Part shown: positions 13,951 to 17,385 of the stretch, in pieces
How the letters are laid out: each line of letters begins with the position of its first letter
How positions within the stretch are numbered: position 1 is the first letter of the stretch
From: JBFWQM01 sp050249455
GTDB lineage: Bacteria; Pseudomonadota; Alphaproteobacteria; MPNO01; VGEU01
Length of the DNA: 17,385 nucleotides
Direction of reading: 5' to 3'
Assembly: GCA_050249455.1 (NCBI GenBank)
Contig: JBFWQM010000099.1
Coordinates: 1 to 17,385, forward strand
The notes under the pieces: model-generated
The model's input: only the letters and a program-made list of their open reading frames with translations
The model's database searches: none
What the model was told of the DNA's origin: nothing
Program-made: the position numbers and the translations under genes

Positions 13951-14357
13951 GGGCGGACTCCAATGGGGGCCGGAATGGGGACCGGCATCGGATCGGGCCG
14001 CGCGGCGGTCGCGGCGCCGCGGCCGAGCGCCTCGACGCTGCGCCGCATCTCCGCGGCGTTGCGCTCGGCGATCTCCGCCTCGGCGCGCGACAGCGCGAGC
14101 TCCGCATCGACGGTCGCCTGCTCGGCCAGGAGCCGCGCGCGCAGGTTCTCGTTGTTGCGGAACGCGGCCTCGGCGGCGGCGAGCTTGGTCTGCGCATTGC
14201 GCAGCTCCAGCCGCGCCAGGCCTGGGGCTTCGGACAGCTCGGCCTGCTTCACCGCATTGCGCGCGGCGCCGAGCTGTTCGCGCGGCGCCGGGGTGCCGCA
14301 GCCTGCCAGCGCCACGGCGACGGCGGCCAGGCAGAGCCCGGCATAGAGCTTCGACAT
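13947..14357 (-). CDS. DUF4398-type lipoprotein
   Basis: A 136-residue protein from the ATG at 14357, with a strong AAGGAG ribosome-binding site. The signal MSKLYAGLCLAAVAVALAGC has lipobox LAGC and C20. The rest is helical with heptad-like Ala/Leu/Glu content (LGAARNAVKQAELSEAP; LRNAQTKLAAAEAAFRNNEN; AEAEIAERNAAEMRRSVEAL), then a Pro-rich tail (PDPMPVPIPAPIGVRP). This is the DUF4398 pattern and resembles the N-terminal half of the neighbouring OmpA lipoprotein, suggesting that the two are related by duplication and may pack together in the periplasm. ATGA overlap couples it to that gene. The start at 14357 is 103 bp from the divergent TusA-like gene. Confidence 0.88.
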   Translation of the reverse strand: MSKLYAGLCLAAVAVALAGCGTPAPREQLGAARNAVKQAELSEAPGLARLELRNAQTKLAAAEAAFRNNENLRARLLAEQATVDAELALSRAEAEIAERNAAEMRRSVEALGRGAATAARPDPMPVPIPAPIGVRP

Positions 14358-14460
14358 CGGTCCGTCTCCTTCCGGCTTGCGGTGAAACGCCGCGGACGGC
14401 CGGCGGTTCCGGCGCCGGGAACCCTTTACGGCCGCGCGGCCGGCGGGCACCATGCTGCCT

Positions 14461-14685
14461 ATGACGACCACGCTCGATGCCCGCGGACTCAAATGCCCGC
14501 TGCCCGTGCTGCGCGCGCGCAAGGCGCTGCGCGACGTGCCGGCCGGCGGGGAGCTCGCGGTCCAGACCACCGACCCGGCGGCGCCGCGCGATTTCGAGGC
14601 GTTCTGCCGCGAGGCGGGCCACACCTTCGTCGGCACCGCGGACGCCGACGGCGCAACGACGATCACGATCCGCAAGGGCGCCTGA
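14461..14685 (+). CDS. TusA/SirA-family sulfurtransferase-like protein
   Basis: A 74-residue protein of the TusA fold. LDARGLKCPLPVLRARKAL (5-23) carries the CPxP motif with the sulfur-accepting Cys12. DPAAPRDFEAFCREAGH and a final TITIRKGA complete the usual beta-alpha-beta-alpha-beta-beta layout. TusA-like proteins relay persulfide sulfur for tRNA thiolation, molybdenum cofactor or sulfur oxidation; which applies here is not evident. The start is uncertain: ATG at 14452 adds MLP and has a weak GGCGGG upstream; 14461 fits the family N-terminus. It precedes the LLM oxidoreductase gene by 27 bp on the same strand, so they are probably cotranscribed. The call is to the family rather than to orthology with E. 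coli TusA. Confidence 0.88.
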   Translation: MTTTLDARGLKCPLPVLRARKALRDVPAGGELAVQTTDPAAPRDFEAFCREAGHTFVGTADADGATTITIRKGA

Positions 14686-14712
14686 ACGCGGCGCCGCCAG
14701 GGAGCTGCTCAC

Positions 14713-15795
14713 ATGGAATTCGGCTACTTCTCGCTCAGCGACAACTACTACCGCGGCAACACCCGCACCGCGAGCCAGTACGTCCTCGACATCACCGACG
14801 AGGCGATCTACTCCGAATCGCTCGGCATGCATTCGGCGTGGATCGGCGAGCATCACTTCACCACGCTCGGCGTGCTGTCGTGCCCCGACGTCGTGCTCGC
14901 CTACGTCGCCGCGCGCACCCAGCGCATCCGCCTCGCGCCGGCGGTGACGGTGCTGCCGCTGCACCATCCGATCCGGCTGGCTGAGCAGTGGGCGACGCTC
15001 GACCTGATCAGCGGCGGGCGGGTCGATTTCGCCTGCGGGCGCGGCTACGACAAGCGCGAGTACGCGCCGTTCAAGGCGCCGTTCGAGGATTCGTCGGCCG
15101 CGTTCGCAGAATCGCTGCAGGCGATCGAGCGGCTGTGGAAGGACGCGGCGCCCTACAGCCATCGCGGCAAGTACTGGCAGTTCGACGACATCTCGATCAC
15201 GCCGCGGCCGAAGCAGCAGCCGATCCCGATCTACGTCGCCTGCTTCTCGCGCCCGACGGTGGAGCTTGCCGCCCGGCTCGGCCACAACGTCGTCGTCGCG
15301 CCGTTCGCGGTGGCGATGGCGTTCGGCAGCCTCGACAACTTCTCCAGGATCTACCGCGAGGAGTGCGAGAAGCACGGCAACAAGCCGGGCAAGCTGGTGT
15401 GCAGCTACTTCATGCACTTCGCCGACGACGCGGAATCCGACCGGCTCGCGCGCGAGCGCCAGCTCCGCTATTTCCAGGAATGCTGTATCGAGGCGCTGCC
15501 GCAGGACGCCAAGACCGCGCCGCCGACCTACCAGTATTTCGTCGGCATGGTGCAGAACATGAAGAACATGAAGCCGGCCGACCTGACCGACAAGTCGGTG
15601 ATCCTCGGCCGCCCCGCCGACATGATCGAGACCGTGCAGAAGGCCGCCGACGCCGGCTTCGACGAGATCATCCTCTACGCCAATGTCGGCCTCAAGCCGC
15701 ACAACCAGACCAAGGAGGAGATGGCGCGCTTCATGGAGGAGGTCGCGCCGGCGTTCGACGGGTCGCACCGGAAGGCGCGGGCGGCGGCGGAATAG
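14713..15795 (+). CDS. LLM-class flavin-dependent oxidoreductase (luciferase-like)
   Basis: A 360-residue TIM-barrel protein of the bacterial luciferase-like superfamily, probably FMN- or F420-type. AGGGAG lies about 9 nt before the ATG. Early features are MEFGYFSLSDNYY and SAWIGEHHFTTLG, with the conserved 'EHHF' of FMN-dependent members. Then follow IRLAPAVTVLPLHHPIRLAE, LISGGRVDFACGRGYDKREY, PIPIYVACFSRPTVELAARL and, near the C-terminus, VILGRPADMIETVQKAADAG and FDEIILYANVG. Such enzymes oxidise or monooxygenate varied small molecules; no substrate is indicated. It is the second gene after the TusA-like gene, and its 3' end faces the second palindrome copy. Confidence 0.93.
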   Translation: MEFGYFSLSDNYYRGNTRTASQYVLDITDEAIYSESLGMHSAWIGEHHFTTLGVLSCPDVVLAYVAARTQRIRLAPAVTVLPLHHPIRLAEQWATLDLISGGRVDFACGRGYDKREYAPFKAPFEDSSAAFAESLQAIERLWKDAAPYSHRGKYWQFDDISITPRPKQQPIPIYVACFSRPTVELAARLGHNVVVAPFAVAMAFGSLDNFSRIYREECEKHGNKPGKLVCSYFMHFADDAESDRLARERQLRYFQECCIEALPQDAKTAPPTYQYFVGMVQNMKNMKPADLTDKSVILGRPADMIETVQKAADAGFDEIILYANVGLKPHNQTKEEMARFMEEVAPAFDGSHRKARAAAE

Positions 15796-15816
15796 GGCGG
15801 CATCTTTCACGCGGAG

Positions 15817-15902
15817 GCGCCCCCTCCCCCAACCCCCTCCCACGAGGGGAGGGGGCTTTGTTCTCCCCCTCCCCTCGTGGGAGGGGGTCGGGGGGAGGGG
15901 GC
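15817..15902. repeat. Palindromic G/C-tract repeat, copy 2 (between convergent genes)
   Basis: The element has the same 86-bp length and arm sequence as the copy at 1715-1802, with CTTTGTTCT at its centre. It fills most of the 124-bp gap between the LLM oxidoreductase stop (15795) and the stop of the convergent ABC transporter gene (15920). RNA from either strand would fold into a long GC-rich stem, so it could act as a bidirectional terminator or as a barrier to 3' exonucleases. No target-site duplication is obvious, and no transposase accompanies it. Confidence 0.93.
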
Positions 15903-15919
15903 CTCTCCGGATCCCGATG

Positions 15920-17385
15920 TCAGCCGGCGCGCACCCGCAATCCCCGGGGAATGATGCGCCGTTCCGCCACCTCGAACATCCCCTGCACCAGCAGCGCTAG
16001 CACCGCGGCGGGCACGGCGCCCTCCAGGATCAGGCCGACGTCGTCGAGGCGAATGCCGGTCAGGATCGGCTGGCCGTAGCCGCCGGCGCCGATCAGCGCG
16101 CCCAGGGTCGCGGTGCCGACGTTGATCACTGCCGCGGTCTTGATGCCGGCGAGGATCGACCGCGCGGCGAGCGGCAGCTCGACCAGCCGCAGCCGCGCCC
16201 CGGGGTTGAGCCCCATCGCATCGGCGGATTCGCGCAGCGACGGCGGCACGTCGTGCAGCCCGGCATAGGTGTTCCGCACGATCGGCAGCAGGCTGTAGAG
16301 GAACAGTGCGACGATCGCCGGCGGTCCGCCGATGCCGAGCAGCGGGATCATGAACACCAGGATCGCGAGCGACGGGATGGTCTGGATCACTCCGACCGCG
16401 GCGAGCAGGGCCTGGCCCATCCGCGGCCGCCGCGCCGCCACGATGCCGAGCGGCACCGCGACCAGGATGGCGGCGGCGAGCGAGACGGCGACCAGCCGCA
16501 GGTGCTCCACCGTGCGGCGCCAGACGCGTGTCGCGATGCCGGTGTCCTCCACCGTCGCGGCGACGCCGAGCCGGTCGGCGACGAAGTTGGCGGCGACGCG
16601 GTCCTCGGCGACGCGCTCCAGCTTGGCGGCGGCGTTCATCCGCGCCATCGCCGCCGCGTCGATGCGCCGCTCCAGCCGGCGCAGCGCCGCGACTGCCGCC
16701 GGGGCGCGCCGGTTCAGGTCGTCGCGGTAGAGGAACACGGCCTGGTAGGCGGGGAAGTGGCCGCGGTCGTCGTCGAGCACGGCGAGGCCGTAATAAGCGA
16801 TCTCCGCGTCGGTGGTGTAGACGTCGGTCGCGTCGATGTCGCCGGCGGCCAGCCCGCGATAGGCGAGGTCGTGGTCGAGGCCGCGCACGTTGGCGTGGGC
16901 GAGGCCGTAGCGTCCGCGCAGCGCCTTCCAGCCGTCGGCACGGTCGAGGAACTCCTCGCTGAAGCCGAAGCGCAGCGACTCGTGGCCGGCAAGGTCGGAG
17001 ATCGTGCGCAGCCCGAGCCGCGCCGCGAGCGCCGGGTTCACGCCGATCGCATAGGTGTTGTTGAAGCCGAGCGGGCGGGTCATGCCGACCCCCTCCGACG
17101 CCAGCGCCGCCTGCAGCGCCGCGAGGTCGGGCGCGACCCTGCCGGCGAAGATCTCCTGCGCGATGGTGCCGGTGTATTCGGGGTAGGCGTCGATCTGTCC
17201 GGCCTTCAGCGCCTCCCAAAGGAGCCGGGTGCCGCCGATCTGGCGGCGATGGGTCGTCGCGACGCCGGCATCGCGCGCGAGCTGCGCCGCCATCTCGGCC
17301 AGGATCACCGACTCGGTGAACTTCTTGGACCCCAACGTGAAGTCGTCGGCCGATGCGTGCGGCGGCCACAGCGCGGCAAGCAAAA
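15920..17385 (-). CDS. Osmoprotectant (OpuB/OsmX-type) ABC importer: substrate-binding/permease fusion, 5' end outside window
   Basis: At least 488 codons; the frame stays open to the right edge, so the start is probably beyond it. The first readable residues (LLAALWPPHASADD) look like the tail of a signal peptide. Numbering from the TTG at 17383, the binding domain spans about 13-275 with FTLGSKKFTESVILAEM, IDAYPEYTGTIAQE, LGFNNTYAIGVNPAL and DATDVYTTDAEI, matching glycine-betaine/choline/carnitine receptors of the OsmX/OpuBC/OpuCC group. The permease domain (about 290-480) has several membrane helices and an EAA-type loop (ESADAMGLNP...VELPLA, 385-406). The receptor is N-terminal and the permease C-terminal, opposite to the better-known permease-receptor fusions. 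The ATPase would lie elsewhere, possibly beyond the edge. Substrate specificity is inferred from the family only. Confidence 0.92.
   Translation of the reverse strand, partial: LLAALWPPHASADDFTLGSKKFTESVILAEMAAQLARDAGVATTHRRQIGGTRLLWEALKAGQIDAYPEYTGTIAQEIFAGRVAPDLAALQAALASEGVGMTRPLGFNNTYAIGVNPALAARLGLRTISDLAGHESLRFGFSEEFLDRADGWKALRGRYGLAHANVRGLDHDLAYRGLAAGDIDATDVYTTDAEIAYYGLAVLDDDRGHFPAYQAVFLYRDDLNRRAPAAVAALRRLERRIDAAAMARMNAAAKLERVAEDRVAANFVADRLGVAATVEDTGIATRVWRRTVEHLRLVAVSLAAAILVAVPLGIVAARRPRMGQALLAAVGVIQTIPSLAILVFMIPLLGIGGPPAIVALFLYSLLPIVRNTYAGLHDVPPSLRESADAMGLNPGARLRLVELPLAARSILAGIKTAAVINVGTATLGALIGAGGYGQPILTGIRLDDVGLILEGAVPAAVLALLVQGMFEVAERRIIPRGLRVRAG

Noticed and set aside
14358..14451. 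Promoters for the divergent DUF4398 and TusA-like genes.
   Set aside because: The gap must contain them, but I found no hexamer pair with acceptable spacing on either strand.
13180..15843. A minus-strand open frame of 887 codons running through the OmpA gene and across the TusA and LLM genes.
   Set aside because: Only the last 256 codons form a recognisable protein with its own signal peptide. The upstream part is antisense to two clear plus-strand genes and is Arg/Gly/Pro-rich, as expected from high-GC shadow frames.

Overview
This window reads as chromosomal housekeeping sequence from a GC-rich alphaproteobacterium. The order ETF-QO, family 4-like uracil-DNA glycosylase, SLT lytic transglycosylase and MoaB-type protein, the pairing of a TPR lipoprotein with ispE, and the PodJ-like 'PWS(V/L)KG' N-terminal domains all point to Alphaproteobacteria. 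Rhodospirillales is a reasonable guess, but it rests on recalled gene neighbourhoods rather than on a search. I see no phage, integrase, transposase, plasmid function or CRISPR array. The only repeat family is a G/C-tract palindrome of about 86 bp present in two copies.

Layout. Positions 1-1322 (minus) hold the 5' part of a dienelactone-hydrolase-like gene and a PA0069-type radical SAM gene. Positions 1441-3009 (plus) hold a 55-residue lipoprotein and two overlapping glycosyltransferase-type genes of the TIGR04283/TIGR04282 kind; the first carries an in-frame copy of the palindrome. Positions 2987-6341 (minus) hold a moaB-like gene, an SLT transglycosylase and a uracil-DNA glycosylase. Positions 6437-11031 (plus) hold ETF-QO, a TPR lipoprotein and ispE, the last two overlapping by TTGA. 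Positions 11057-12478 (minus) hold two paralogous genes sharing a ribbon-helix-helix-like N-terminus; one is fused through a membrane segment to a peptidoglycan-binding domain. A tRNA-Gln(UUG) lies at 12588-12661, followed by a VOC-family gene. Positions 13180-14357 (minus) hold two DUF4398-type lipoproteins, one with an OmpA domain. Positions 14461-15795 (plus) hold a TusA-like gene and an LLM flavin oxidoreductase. The second palindrome copy fills the convergent gap before a 5'-truncated substrate-binding/permease fusion of an OpuB/OsmX-type ABC importer, which runs off the right edge.

Working together. Several genes act on the envelope: the SLT transglycosylase, the OmpA/DUF4398 pair, the PG-binding trans-membrane protein, the TPR lipoprotein and the Opu importer. 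The remainder are metabolic or repair genes (ETF-QO for electron entry to quinone, ispE for isoprenoids, moaB-like for molybdopterin, UDG for uracil repair). No multi-gene defence or biosynthetic system is visible. The observations most worth following are the palindrome that became protein-coding sequence inside a glycosyltransferase, the cytoplasmic RHH-like domain tethered to the cell wall together with its soluble paralogue, and a UDG lacking two of the four expected Fe-S cysteines.
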